Position numbers and translations under genes: made by a program. A model generated the notes under the pieces. It did not search any database and was not told the origin of the DNA. It was given only the letters and a program-made list of their open reading frames with translations. Positions 9,216 to 16,705 of a stretch of DNA of 64,000 bases are shown here, piece by piece. Origin of the DNA: an uncultured Duncaniella sp. (lineage in GTDB: Bacteria; Bacteroidota; Bacteroidia; Bacteroidales; Muribaculaceae). The stretch covers positions 72,312 to 136,311 of the forward strand of contig CATWQI010000010.1 in NCBI GenBank assembly GCA_958352885.1, given 5' to 3'. Within the stretch, counting starts at the first letter, position 1; each line of letters opens with the position of its first letter.

Positions 9216-9878
9216 ATGGCGGTAAGAGAGAATCTGAGGAGGTTGCGCGACTCTATCCCTGAGGGGGTGGAGCTTGTGGCTGTGTCGAAATTCCACCCTG
9301 TGGAGGCGCTGCGAGAGGCGTACGACGAAGGGCAGAGAGTGTTCGGCGAAAGCCGTGCCAATGAATTTGTCGAGAAGGCAAATACGCTTCCGGCAGATAT
9401 CGATTGGCACTTCATCGGGCATCTCCAGACCAATAAGGTGCGCCAGATAATTCCATATGTTTCGTTTATCCAGAGCGTTGATTCCGAGAAGCTGCTGCGG
9501 CTGATTGATGCCGAGGCGCGCAGGGCGGGACGCAAGGTAAATGTGTTGCTTCAGCTGCATGTAGCCGAGGAGGAGACAAAGTTCGGCTTTTCTCCTGAAG
9601 AGCTATGTGCGCTGGTGACTCCGGAATTTGTCAATGAGCTTGAAGGGGTGGAGATAGCCGGAGTGATGGGAATGGCGTCGAATGTCGATGACGAGTCCCG
9701 TATCCGAGAGGATTTCCATCGCATCCGTGAGACATTTGACAAATTGAGGGGGACCGTGTTTGCCGGAAAGGAGGGTTTCACTGTGGTCAGCATGGGTATG
9801 AGCCATGACTGGCGCATTGCGGTGGACGAGGGGAGCAACATGGTCAGAATAGGAACAGATATATTCGGGGAACGATGA
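9216..9878 (+). CDS. YggS/PLPBP family pyridoxal-phosphate homeostasis protein
   Basis: Single-domain TIM-barrel protein of the YggS/PROSC family (220 aa, normal length). The family binds PLP without known catalysis and balances vitamin B6 and amino/keto acid pools. The PLP-binding lysine is K25 in LVAVSKFHPVE. The signatures HFIGHLQTNK (about 68-77) and SMGMSHDW near the C-terminus (about 191-198), which closes the phosphate site, are intact. It overlaps the next gene by 4 bases. Confidence 0.95.
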   Translation: MAVRENLRRLRDSIPEGVELVAVSKFHPVEALREAYDEGQRVFGESRANEFVEKANTLPADIDWHFIGHLQTNKVRQIIPYVSFIQSVDSEKLLRLIDAEARRAGRKVNVLLQLHVAEEETKFGFSPEELCALVTPEFVNELEGVEIAGVMGMASNVDDESRIREDFHRIRETFDKLRGTVFAGKEGFTVVSMGMSHDWRIAVDEGSNMVRIGTDIFGER

Positions 9879-11026
9879 GGAGAATCGCCATAGCGACGGG
9901 CACACGGGCTGACTGGGGACTGTTGAGTGGAATAGCGAAGGCCCTTGCTGCCAGACCCGACTGTGAAGTGACGGTGCTTGCTACCAATATGCACCTTTCG
10001 CCCCGGTATGGCAATACTGTTGACGAGATTATAGCCGACGGTTTTGACCCGGTGATGGTGCGGATGAGCGATTCCACCGATACACCACAGGGTGCGGTCG
10101 GGGCGATGGCGGAATGTATGACAGGAATGGCATCCGCTCTGAGTGAGCTTAAGCCTGATTTGATAGTCATACTTGGCGACCGTTTCGAGATGCTTGCGAC
10201 AGCCACGGCGGCATTGATGCTTAGAATCCCGATAGTCCACATCGCCGGTGGTGAAATATCGGAGGGGGCGATAGATGACTCCATCCGTCATGCCATCACC
10301 AAGATGGCGGCTCTGCACCTTACGGCTACCGAAGAGTATCGCTGCAGGGTGATAGCCATGGGTGAAGCGCCAGAAAGGGTGGTGAACACCGGGGCGATAG
10401 GGGTCTACAACATCAAGCAGGAGGAGCTTTTGCCACAAGATGAGCTGGAAGCCTCTATCGGGCTTGAACTCCCTAAAGGGAGTCTGCTCGTGACGTATCA
10501 TCCGGCAACGCTCGACGACGGGGATGTGGCGGAGCACTGCAAAGCCTTGCTTGCCGCACTTGACGGATTTCAGGACTCGCACGTGGTGATAACGTATCCT
10601 AACAATGATTCGCGCGGACGTGTGATAATCGGACTTATAGAGGATTATGGGAAGAGGAATCCGGGCAGAGTGGCAGTGATTCCGTCACTCGGGAAGAAGC
10701 GCTATCTGTCAGCACTGAAATATGTCAGCGCTGTGGTGGGCAATTCGTCGAGCGGAATCGTGGAGGTTCCGTCAATGAATATACCCACGGTCGACATCGG
10801 GATGCGGCAGCGCGGGAGGCTGTGTGGCAAAAGTGTGATACACTGCGGTGACAGCAAGGAGGAGATTGCGGATGCGATACGGTTTGCCCTTAGCCCTGAC
10901 GGGCAGAAACTTGCCAGGGAGAGTGAAAATCCGTATTACCAGCCCGACACGCTGGGTAAAATAGTGAAATCGATAGCCGAGACTCCGATAGAAACGCTCA
11001 GAGTAAAGAAATTTTATGACCGATAA
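9875..11026 (+). CDS. Hydrolysing UDP/GDP-sugar 2-epimerase, NeuC/LegG-like
   Basis: GT-B-fold hydrolysing 2-epimerase (383 aa) of the NeuC/NnaA/LegG group, which releases ManNAc or the 2,4-diacetamido analogue from a nucleotide sugar as an early step in nonulosonic acid synthesis. Diagnostic features are the N-terminal GTRADWGLL (residues 9-17), VILGDRFEML (about 93-102), HIAGGEISEGAIDDSIRH (about 123-140) and GNSSSGIVEVPS (about 289-300). The subfamily cannot be fixed: NeuC acts on UDP-GlcNAc, LegG on GDP- or UDP-diNAcBac. Neighbours are a CMP-sugar synthetase and a CBS-nucleotidyltransferase that resembles the PtmE step of the GDP-linked legionaminate route, which leans towards LegG. Confidence 0.88.
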   Translation: MRRIAIATGTRADWGLLSGIAKALAARPDCEVTVLATNMHLSPRYGNTVDEIIADGFDPVMVRMSDSTDTPQGAVGAMAECMTGMASALSELKPDLIVILGDRFEMLATATAALMLRIPIVHIAGGEISEGAIDDSIRHAITKMAALHLTATEEYRCRVIAMGEAPERVVNTGAIGVYNIKQEELLPQDELEASIGLELPKGSLLVTYHPATLDDGDVAEHCKALLAALDGFQDSHVVITYPNNDSRGRVIIGLIEDYGKRNPGRVAVIPSLGKKRYLSALKYVSAVVGNSSSGIVEVPSMNIPTVDIGMRQRGRLCGKSVIHCGDSKEEIADAIRFALSPDGQKLARESENPYYQPDTLGKIVKSIAETPIETLRVKKFYDR

Positions 11027-11711
11027 CACCACCTTATATATAATCCCTGCCCGTGGAGGCAGCAAGGGGATACCTCGCAAGAATATTAAAGAATTGTGCG
11101 GTCGCCCGTTGATACACTATTCCATTGACGTGGCAAGGGCGCTTGGTCAGGATGACCATGTGATAGTGTCGACTGACGATGACGAAATCCGTGAGGTGGC
11201 TGAAATGACAGGTCTTAAGGTGGAGTACCGCCGTCCTGACGAGCTTGGGGGCGATACGGTGGGGTCGCGTGAGGTGATACTCGATGCGATGAGGTATGCT
11301 GATGGCAAGGGGATTGAATATGACAAGGTGGTGCTGCTCCAGCCGACGTCGCCTATGCGCACTGTGGAGGATGTGGAAGGGTGCCTGAGACTCTATACTC
11401 CTGATGTCGACATGGTAGTATCGGTGACGGAATCTGCCTGTAATCCCTACTATGATTGTTTTGAAACCCGGTCAGACGGTACTCTTGCGGTGTCGAAGGG
11501 GGACGGGCGGTACACAAGGCGTCAGGATGCTCCAAGGACATGGCAGTACAACGGTGCCGTGTATGTGATTAATCCCGATTCAATACGTAAGATGCCGTTA
11601 GGTGAGTTTCCATGTCGTATACCCTATGAAATGCCGAGGATGCGATCGGTGGATTTGGACACTCCGCTTGACTGGCATATCACCGAGCTGCTTATGGCTG
11701 AAAATAAATAA
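11016..11711 (+). CDS. Acylneuraminate/legionaminate cytidylyltransferase
   Basis: CMP-nonulosonate synthetase (231 aa), which activates sialic, legionaminic or a related acid with CTP for surface glycan assembly. The Rossmann-type nucleotide motif IIPARGGSKGIPRKNI (about 8-23) is perfect. The LLQPTSPMR segment (about 107-115) and the conserved RRQDAPRTWQYNGAVYV (about 167-183) complete the family pattern. It overlaps the upstream epimerase gene by 11 bases and precedes the CBS-nucleotidyltransferase by 7 bases, so the three are almost certainly co-translated. The acid it activates is unknown. Confidence 0.92.
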   Translation: MTDNTTLYIIPARGGSKGIPRKNIKELCGRPLIHYSIDVARALGQDDHVIVSTDDDEIREVAEMTGLKVEYRRPDELGGDTVGSREVILDAMRYADGKGIEYDKVVLLQPTSPMRTVEDVEGCLRLYTPDVDMVVSVTESACNPYYDCFETRSDGTLAVSKGDGRYTRRQDAPRTWQYNGAVYVINPDSIRKMPLGEFPCRIPYEMPRMRSVDLDTPLDWHITELLMAENK

Positions 11712-11718
11712 TAATCCT

Positions 11719-12768
11719 ATGGATAAGCATCTTATAAGACAGGAAGCATCGATATTGGATGCTCTGGAGCGTTTGAATTCGCTTTCAGGACAGGTAATGA
11801 CATTACTTGTCACGGATGGTGACGGTGTTATGACCGGTACTCTCACAGACGGGGATGTGCGCCGGGCGCTGCTTCGCGGTGTTCCGATGGAGGCTCCTGT
11901 CACAGAGGCCATGCACAGGGAATTCTGCAGGTTGCTTGAGAACGATGTGGATGTCGACGCTTTGAGGGATATGCGAAAGCGAGGGATTCGTCTCATCCCG
12001 CTGCTTGACGAGGAGGGGCGTGTGAAGCGAGTTATAGATACCCGCAGGACAAAAACGATACTTCCTGTCAGTGCCATACTTATGGCTGGGGGGAAGGGGG
12101 AACGTCTGCGTCCCATGACTCTCACTACCCCAAAACCTTTGCTTAAGATAGGTGACAAGGCCATAATAGACTATAATATTGAAGCTCTTGCAGGTGTCGG
12201 TGTAGAGGATGTGTCTGTTACAGTCAACTATATGGCCGAACAGCTTGAGGAGCATTTCTCCAAGCCGGTGGGCGGTGTGAACGTGAAATGTGTGCGTGAG
12301 ACGAAACCTCTCGGCACTATCGGGTCGGCTTCGCTGGTCAAACTGCCGGCGGAGGGTTGCACGATAGTGATGAATTCCGATTTGCTCACCACTGTATCGT
12401 TTGAGGATATGTATCTGTGGCATCAGTCATGTGAGGCTGATATCACAATCGCTGCAGTGTCCTACAACGTGTCTGTGCCGTATGCCATACTGAGCACTGA
12501 CGGCACTGATGTGATGGCTCTTGAGGAAAAACCGTCGTATTCCTATTATGCGAATGCCGGTATCTATATATTCTCCAATGAGTTGCTCCGTTCTCTTAAC
12601 CCGGAGGAGCGTGTCGATGCGACCGACCTTATAGAAAATGCTATTGCCTCCGGCAGGCGTGTGACCTTTTTCCCGATTAACGGGACCTGGATTGACATAG
12701 GTTCGCCCGCCGACTTCAAGCATGCCCAGGAACTGATGAGGCATGTCCGGCTGACAATCGACGGCTGA
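11719..12768 (+). CDS. CBS-domain nucleotidyltransferase, PtmE-like
   Basis: A 349-residue protein with an N-terminal pair of CBS motifs (about 1-112) fused to a sugar-1-phosphate nucleotidyltransferase domain (about 117-345) with LMAGGKGERLRPMT and TPKPLLKIG. The same architecture occurs in Campylobacter PtmE, a glucosamine-1-phosphate guanylyltransferase that starts GDP-linked legionaminate synthesis. That role here is inferred from architecture and neighbours. The start at 11719 gives the full CBS pair; a longer frame extends back into the upstream gene and was rejected. The CBS part may sense adenine nucleotides. It is last in the operon, and a 200-bp repeat element follows. Confidence 0.85.
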   Translation: MDKHLIRQEASILDALERLNSLSGQVMTLLVTDGDGVMTGTLTDGDVRRALLRGVPMEAPVTEAMHREFCRLLENDVDVDALRDMRKRGIRLIPLLDEEGRVKRVIDTRRTKTILPVSAILMAGGKGERLRPMTLTTPKPLLKIGDKAIIDYNIEALAGVGVEDVSVTVNYMAEQLEEHFSKPVGGVNVKCVRETKPLGTIGSASLVKLPAEGCTIVMNSDLLTTVSFEDMYLWHQSCEADITIAAVSYNVSVPYAILSTDGTDVMALEEKPSYSYYANAGIYIFSNELLRSLNPEERVDATDLIENAIASGRRVTFFPINGTWIDIGSPADFKHAQELMRHVRLTIDG

Positions 12769-12797
12769 CCATTTGCGGTTGTCGGTTGTTTATAAAG

Positions 12798-12997
12798 TAA
12801 GTAACTCTTCAAAATTAAACGATATAATGGACATAAGTAACTCCTATGGATGATCTTTTATACTCTCTGCGGTTTTATTCCGGTCAGAATCAAGTTCTTC
12901 ATCGGTCGTTTATATCTATAAACTCCCTCTTCAGTCCTCGATTCCGCCTCTGAATAAATCCCGCATATAGTATAAATTAATTTTTCAGAGTTACTTA
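12798..12997 (+). mobile_element. 200-bp MITE-like repeat, copy 1
   Basis: Exactly 200 bp, bounded by perfect 11-bp inverted ends TAAGTAACTCT/AGAGTTACTTA. The match extends to about 21 bp with two mismatches. The outermost TA on each side is consistent with a TA target duplication, as made by IS630/Tc1-mariner-type transposases. A second internal palindrome, GTTTATA-TC-TATAAAC, lies at 12908-12923. It differs from copies 2 and 3 by one base (12842). No transposase is encoded; the longest frame inside is 35 codons. It fills most of the gap between the nonulosonate operon and obgE, ending 36 bases before the obgE ATG. Confidence 0.8.
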
Positions 12998-13032
12998 TCA
13001 ATAAGTATAATCATCAAAAATATCATCCCGTC

Positions 13033-14232
13033 ATGGCTGATTCCAATTTCATAGACTATGTAAAGGTTCTTTGCCGTTCAGGCAAGGGTGGTGCCGGTTC
13101 AAGGCATTTTTATCGTGCGAAATATATACCGAAAGGGGGACCTGACGGAGGTGACGGTGGACGCGGAGGCCATATCATTTTACGTGGCAACAGCCATATG
13201 TGGACTTTGCTCCCATTGCGTTATCGCAGGCATATATTTGCCGGTAACGGACAGAGCGGCTCCGGAGGTCGTTCGTTCGGCAAGGATGGCGAGGATGTGA
13301 TAGTGGAGGTTCCGTGCGGCACTGTGGTGTTTGATGCGGAGACCGGTGAGTTTCTGTGTGAGGTGACTTATGATGGCGAGGAGGTCAAGTTGCTCCGCGG
13401 CGGTCGCGGCGGTCTTGGCAACTGGCATTTCAAGAGCGCAACCAACCGTACGCCCAGGTATGCGCAGCCCGGCGAGCCTGCCATTGAAAAGTCCATTATT
13501 CTTGAATTGAAACTGCTTGCGGATGTGGGTCTGGTCGGTTTCCCGAATGCCGGAAAGTCAACGCTTCTTTCCGCTATTTCGGCTGCGCGCCCTAAGATAG
13601 CCGATTATCCTTTTACCACAATGGAGCCTCAGCTCGGTATCGTAGAGTATCGAGGCGACAAGTCGTTTGTGATGGCTGATATCCCCGGTATCATCGAGGG
13701 TGCGAGTGAAGGGAAGGGGCTCGGATTGCGTTTCCTGCGTCACATAGAACGCAATGCGGTGCTACTTTTCATGGTTCCGGCTGATGCCGACGACATTAAG
13801 GCGCAATATGACATTCTTGTCGGAGAGCTCGAACAGTTCAACCCGCAGCTTGCCGACAAGCCCAGAGTGCTTGCCGTGTCAAAGAGCGACATGCTTGATG
13901 ATGAACTTATGGCTGAGATTGAGCAGACACTTCCCGAAGGGGTGCCGCATGTGTTCATATCCGCTGTGACCGGTCTTGGCATTGCCACGCTCAAGGATAT
14001 GCTGTGGGGTGAGATTACCGATGAGCGCAACCGCATCGATGTCAATCCTATTACCCACCGTCCGCTTGACGGTCACCATCGTGTGCGTGAGGAAGATGAG
14101 TTCATATTCGAGAATGTGCCTGCGCCTGAAGGTGGTGACGAGTATGACGAGATTGATGACGAAGGCTTCGATGACGATGAGGACTGGGGCGGCAAAATGC
14201 TTGATGAGGATGAGTATTTCATTGATGACTGA
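13033..14232 (+). CDS. obgE: Obg/CgtA family GTPase
   Basis: Ribosome-associated GTPase (399 aa) needed for 50S maturation and coupled to the stringent response. The glycine-rich Obg fold spans about 1-160 (GGPDGGDGGRGGHI). The G domain starts near 161, with P-loop GFPNAGKST at 169-177, DIPGIIEGA (G3) further on, and SKSD (G4). The C-terminus is a very acidic tail (EIDDEGFDDDEDW), common in Bacteroidota homologues. The MITE-like element immediately upstream occupies the expected promoter region. It is followed after 17 bases by yraN. Confidence 0.97.
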   Translation: MADSNFIDYVKVLCRSGKGGAGSRHFYRAKYIPKGGPDGGDGGRGGHIILRGNSHMWTLLPLRYRRHIFAGNGQSGSGGRSFGKDGEDVIVEVPCGTVVFDAETGEFLCEVTYDGEEVKLLRGGRGGLGNWHFKSATNRTPRYAQPGEPAIEKSIILELKLLADVGLVGFPNAGKSTLLSAISAARPKIADYPFTTMEPQLGIVEYRGDKSFVMADIPGIIEGASEGKGLGLRFLRHIERNAVLLFMVPADADDIKAQYDILVGELEQFNPQLADKPRVLAVSKSDMLDDELMAEIEQTLPEGVPHVFISAVTGLGIATLKDMLWGEITDERNRIDVNPITHRPLDGHHRVREEDEFIFENVPAPEGGDEYDEIDDEGFDDDEDWGGKMLDEDEYFIDD

Positions 14233-14249
14233 GGGCTAAGGATGATGTC

Positions 14250-14612
14250 ATGGCAGAGCATAATGAAACCGGAAAATGGGGCGAGAAGGTGGCACGGGAC
14301 TATCTTCTTGCCCAAGGCTATGCCATAATGGGTGAGAATGTGCGAATCGGGAATATGGAGATTGATATCATAGCCATGAAGGATTCGTCGATATGCTTTG
14401 TGGAGGTGAAAACCCGCTCGACTGACTTTAAGGATGCGGCTGATGCCGTTGACAGCCGTAAGCGCAGCCGGATGGTCCGGGCGGCAGACGCTTATGTCCG
14501 GGCATACGACATTCCGCATGACCCGCAGCTTGACATCATACTTGTGATAGGGAATCCGATGAAATATACGCTGGAGCATATACCGGATGCATTCTATTCA
14601 ATTGACAGTTGA
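14250..14612 (+). CDS. YraN/UPF0102 family nuclease-like protein
   Basis: A 120-residue protein of the UPF0102 family, with a predicted restriction-endonuclease-like fold and no established function. The active-site pattern is visible: GNMEIDIIAMKD (about 30-41) followed by FVEVKTRS (about 45-52), giving the E-x-K motif. The start follows obgE by 17 bases. Its 3' end overlaps the convergent lrp gene by 15 bases. Confidence 0.92.
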   Translation: MAEHNETGKWGEKVARDYLLAQGYAIMGENVRIGNMEIDIIAMKDSSICFVEVKTRSTDFKDAADAVDSRKRSRMVRAADAYVRAYDIPHDPQLDIILVIGNPMKYTLEHIPDAFYSIDS

Positions 14613-15077
14613 CTTGACAGGTATGGTGTGGGAGTTTTTTACCTCTCCGAGCACGAAGGAGCTGCTCAGGGAGCCTATGCAGTCGAGGTCGCCGAGAATA
14701 CGGAGGATGAATTTCTGATAGGACTTCATGTCCTCAACATATATTTTCAGAAGGAAGTCGTAATCGCCGGATATGTTGTAGCATTCGGCGATTTCGTTTA
14801 TTCCCTGTACGGCTTCCATGATACGCATGCCGTTTTCGTAGGTGTGTTGCTTCATTTTTATGTAGCAGAATGCCACGAAGCCGCAATTCAGTTTTTCGGC
14901 ATCGAGGACCGCCATGTATTTTTTTATGTATCCTTCACGTTCCAGCCGCTTTACCCGTTCGAAAGTGGGTGTGGATGAGAGGTGTACGAGGGAGGCAAGT
15001 TCCTTTGTTGTCAGCCGGGAATTGTCCTGCAGGTTACGCAGGATGTCGAGGTCGGTATTGTCAATTTCGGTTGCCAT
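14598..15077 (-). CDS. Lrp/AsnC family transcriptional regulator
   Basis: Feast/famine DNA-binding regulator (159 aa). The N-terminal winged HTH spans about 1-60 (DLDILRNLQDNSRLTTKELA then LSSTPTFERVKRLEREGYI). The C-terminal ligand-binding RAM/AsnC domain spans about 65-150 (ISGDYDFLLKIYVED). It is divergent from metY, and the two promoters face away from each other only a few bases apart (15155-15221). This suggests it controls metY, its own synthesis, or both. The effector is unknown; an amino acid, possibly a sulfur amino acid, is likely from context. Confidence 0.93.
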   Translation of the reverse strand: MATEIDNTDLDILRNLQDNSRLTTKELASLVHLSSTPTFERVKRLEREGYIKKYMAVLDAEKLNCGFVAFCYIKMKQHTYENGMRIMEAVQGINEIAECYNISGDYDFLLKIYVEDMKSYQKFILRILGDLDCIGSLSSSFVLGEVKNSHTIPVKSTVN

Positions 15078-15154
15078 GATAAGTGAATAGAATAAAATTC
15101 TGCAAACGCAGCGTTGTTATCTCTGTTTGTAGAAAATTAATATCGTCTGATGTG

Positions 15155-15185
15155 CAAAATTAGGAATATTTTCCGAAATTATCAA
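15155..15185 (-). promoter_or_regulatory. lrp promoter
   Basis: Read on the minus strand, TTG at 15185-15183 is followed by exactly 20 bases and TAATTTTG at 15162-15155, a full Bacteroidota promoter. Transcription would start near 15148, about 70 bases before the lrp ATG. The -33 box sits 5 bases from the -33 box of the opposite metY promoter. Confidence 0.7.
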
Positions 15186-15190
15186 TGTTC

Positions 15191-15221
15191 TTGGAGTATA
15201 TTTTTCCTCGCTGTAATTTTG
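15191..15221 (+). promoter_or_regulatory. metY promoter
   Basis: TTG at 15191-15193, a 20-base spacer and TAATTTTG at 15214-15221 give a consensus promoter 42 bases ahead of the metY ATG. It is back-to-back with the lrp promoter, so one regulator bound between them could control both. Confidence 0.7.
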
Positions 15222-15263
15222 CAATGTCAATTAGATTATTAATCAAAAAAACATCATACAATT

Positions 15264-16553
15264 ATGGCAAACAAAAAACTACATTTCGAGACTCTTCAGC
15301 TTCACGTAGGACAGGAAACCCCCGATTCGGCTACCGATGCGCGGGCAGTACCCATCTATCAGACCACGTCATACGTGTTCCGTGACTCGCAGCATGCCGC
15401 TGACCGATTCGGTCTGCGTGATGCCGGCAATATCTACGGCAGGCTTACCAATTCCACTCAGGGCGTGCTTGAGGAGAGGGTGGCTGCGCTCGAAGGAGGT
15501 GTAGCCGGACTTGCTGTGGCGAGCGGTGCGGCTGCCATTGCGTACGCACTTGAGAATATCCTTCAGTCCGGTGACCATATTGTGGCTGCCGACAATCTGT
15601 ACGGAGGTTCATATAATCTGATAAGCCATACTTTTGCCCCGAGAGGTATAGAGTCGACATTTGTCAATGTGAGGGACTTTGATGCGGTGGAGGGCGCTAT
15701 ACGTCCCAATACCAAGGCGCTGTTTGTCGAGACGTTCGGCAATCCAAATTCGGATGTTACCGATATAGATGCGCTGGCGGAGATTGCTCACCGTCACAAC
15801 ATCCCATTGATAGTTGACAATACATTCGGGACTCCTTATCTGATACGTCCGCTGGAGCATGGTGCCGATGTGGTGGTGCACTCGGCTACAAAGTTTCTCG
15901 GCGGTCACGGTACAAGTCTCGGTGGTGTGATAGTGGACGGTGGCAGTTTTGACTGGAAAGCGAATGCCGACAAGTTTCCCACGCTTGCCAAGCCCGACCC
16001 GAGTTATCATGGGGCAGTATTTGCCGATGTGGCAGGTCCGGCGGCATTCGTAACACGTATCCGCGCGGTGCTTCTCCGTGACACAGGGGCTGCCATTTCT
16101 CCCTTTAATGCGTTTATATTGCTGCAAGGGGTCGAGACATTGTCGCTGCGTATAGAACGCCATGTTGAGAATGCGTTGAAAGTGGTGGATTTCCTTGCAA
16201 AGCATCCTAAGGTTGCCAAGGTCAATCATCCGTCACTTCCGACTCATCCCGACAACGAGCTTTACGGCAAATTGTTCCCTAAAGGGGGTGGCAGCATATT
16301 CACATTTGAAATCAAAGGCGGACAGGAAGAGGCATGGCGCTTCATCGACGCGTTGGAGATATTCTCCCTCCTTGCCAATGTGGCTGACGTCAAGAGCCTG
16401 GTCATACATCCTTACACTACCACACATTCGCAGCTGTCACCGGAGGAGCTTGAGGCTCAGCATATCAAACCTTCTACCGTGCGCTTAAGTATAGGCACAG
16501 AACACATAGATGACATACTTGCGGATATTGAGCAGGCATTGGACAGAGTTTAG
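15264..16553 (+). CDS. metY: O-acetylhomoserine (thiol)-lyase
   Basis: PLP-dependent Cys/Met-metabolism enzyme (429 aa) that makes homocysteine from O-acetylhomoserine and sulfide. Length and the motif ETFGNPNSDVTDI (about 156-168) fit the MetY branch rather than the shorter MetB. The Schiff-base lysine is K210 in HSATKFLGGHGTS, with D185 in VDNTFGTPY binding the pyridine nitrogen. The start is 42 bases after a consensus promoter. It is divergent from the Lrp-family gene and is followed by a strong hairpin at 16615-16649. Confidence 0.95.
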   Translation: MANKKLHFETLQLHVGQETPDSATDARAVPIYQTTSYVFRDSQHAADRFGLRDAGNIYGRLTNSTQGVLEERVAALEGGVAGLAVASGAAAIAYALENILQSGDHIVAADNLYGGSYNLISHTFAPRGIESTFVNVRDFDAVEGAIRPNTKALFVETFGNPNSDVTDIDALAEIAHRHNIPLIVDNTFGTPYLIRPLEHGADVVVHSATKFLGGHGTSLGGVIVDGGSFDWKANADKFPTLAKPDPSYHGAVFADVAGPAAFVTRIRAVLLRDTGAAISPFNAFILLQGVETLSLRIERHVENALKVVDFLAKHPKVAKVNHPSLPTHPDNELYGKLFPKGGGSIFTFEIKGGQEEAWRFIDALEIFSLLANVADVKSLVIHPYTTTHSQLSPEELEAQHIKPSTVRLSIGTEHIDDILADIEQALDRV

Positions 16554-16614
16554 ATTATTCCGTAGGCTCATAGATATTGCGAATATTATCGGAAGTTGTA
16601 ACAGCTTCAAGTAA

Positions 16615-16649
16615 TAAGGCGGGGACGTATATTGCTATGCCCCGCCTTA
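16615..16649 (+). terminator. Strong hairpin terminator between metY and the TPR genes
   Basis: TAAGGCGGGG at 16615-16624 and CCCCGCCTTA at 16640-16649 form a perfect 10-bp stem. It lies between convergent genes (metY ending 16553, TPR gene ending 16706) and could serve both directions. Confidence 0.75.
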
Positions 16650-16705
16650 GTCAATTATTACAAATCGGTTTTTCCGTGATGTCCCGTCAGAGAGAAAGCG
16701 GGGGG

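Noticed and set aside
9551..10582. Long minus-strand open frame (343 codons) over yggS and the epimerase gene
   Set aside because: It is antisense to two clearly identified enzymes with intact motifs. The translation is rich in His, Arg and Ser with no domain pattern, as expected for a shadow frame.
11602..11718. Upstream extension of the CBS-nucleotidyltransferase gene
   Set aside because: The extension runs in another frame through the end of the cytidylyltransferase gene. The ATG at 11719 begins the CBS domain properly and follows that gene by 7 bases.
12843..12953. 35-codon frame inside the 200-bp element (starts ATGGATGATC, present in all three copies)
   Set aside because: The copies are nearly identical, so conservation of the frame says nothing about selection. 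There is no ribosome-binding or promoter evidence and no similarity to a known protein.
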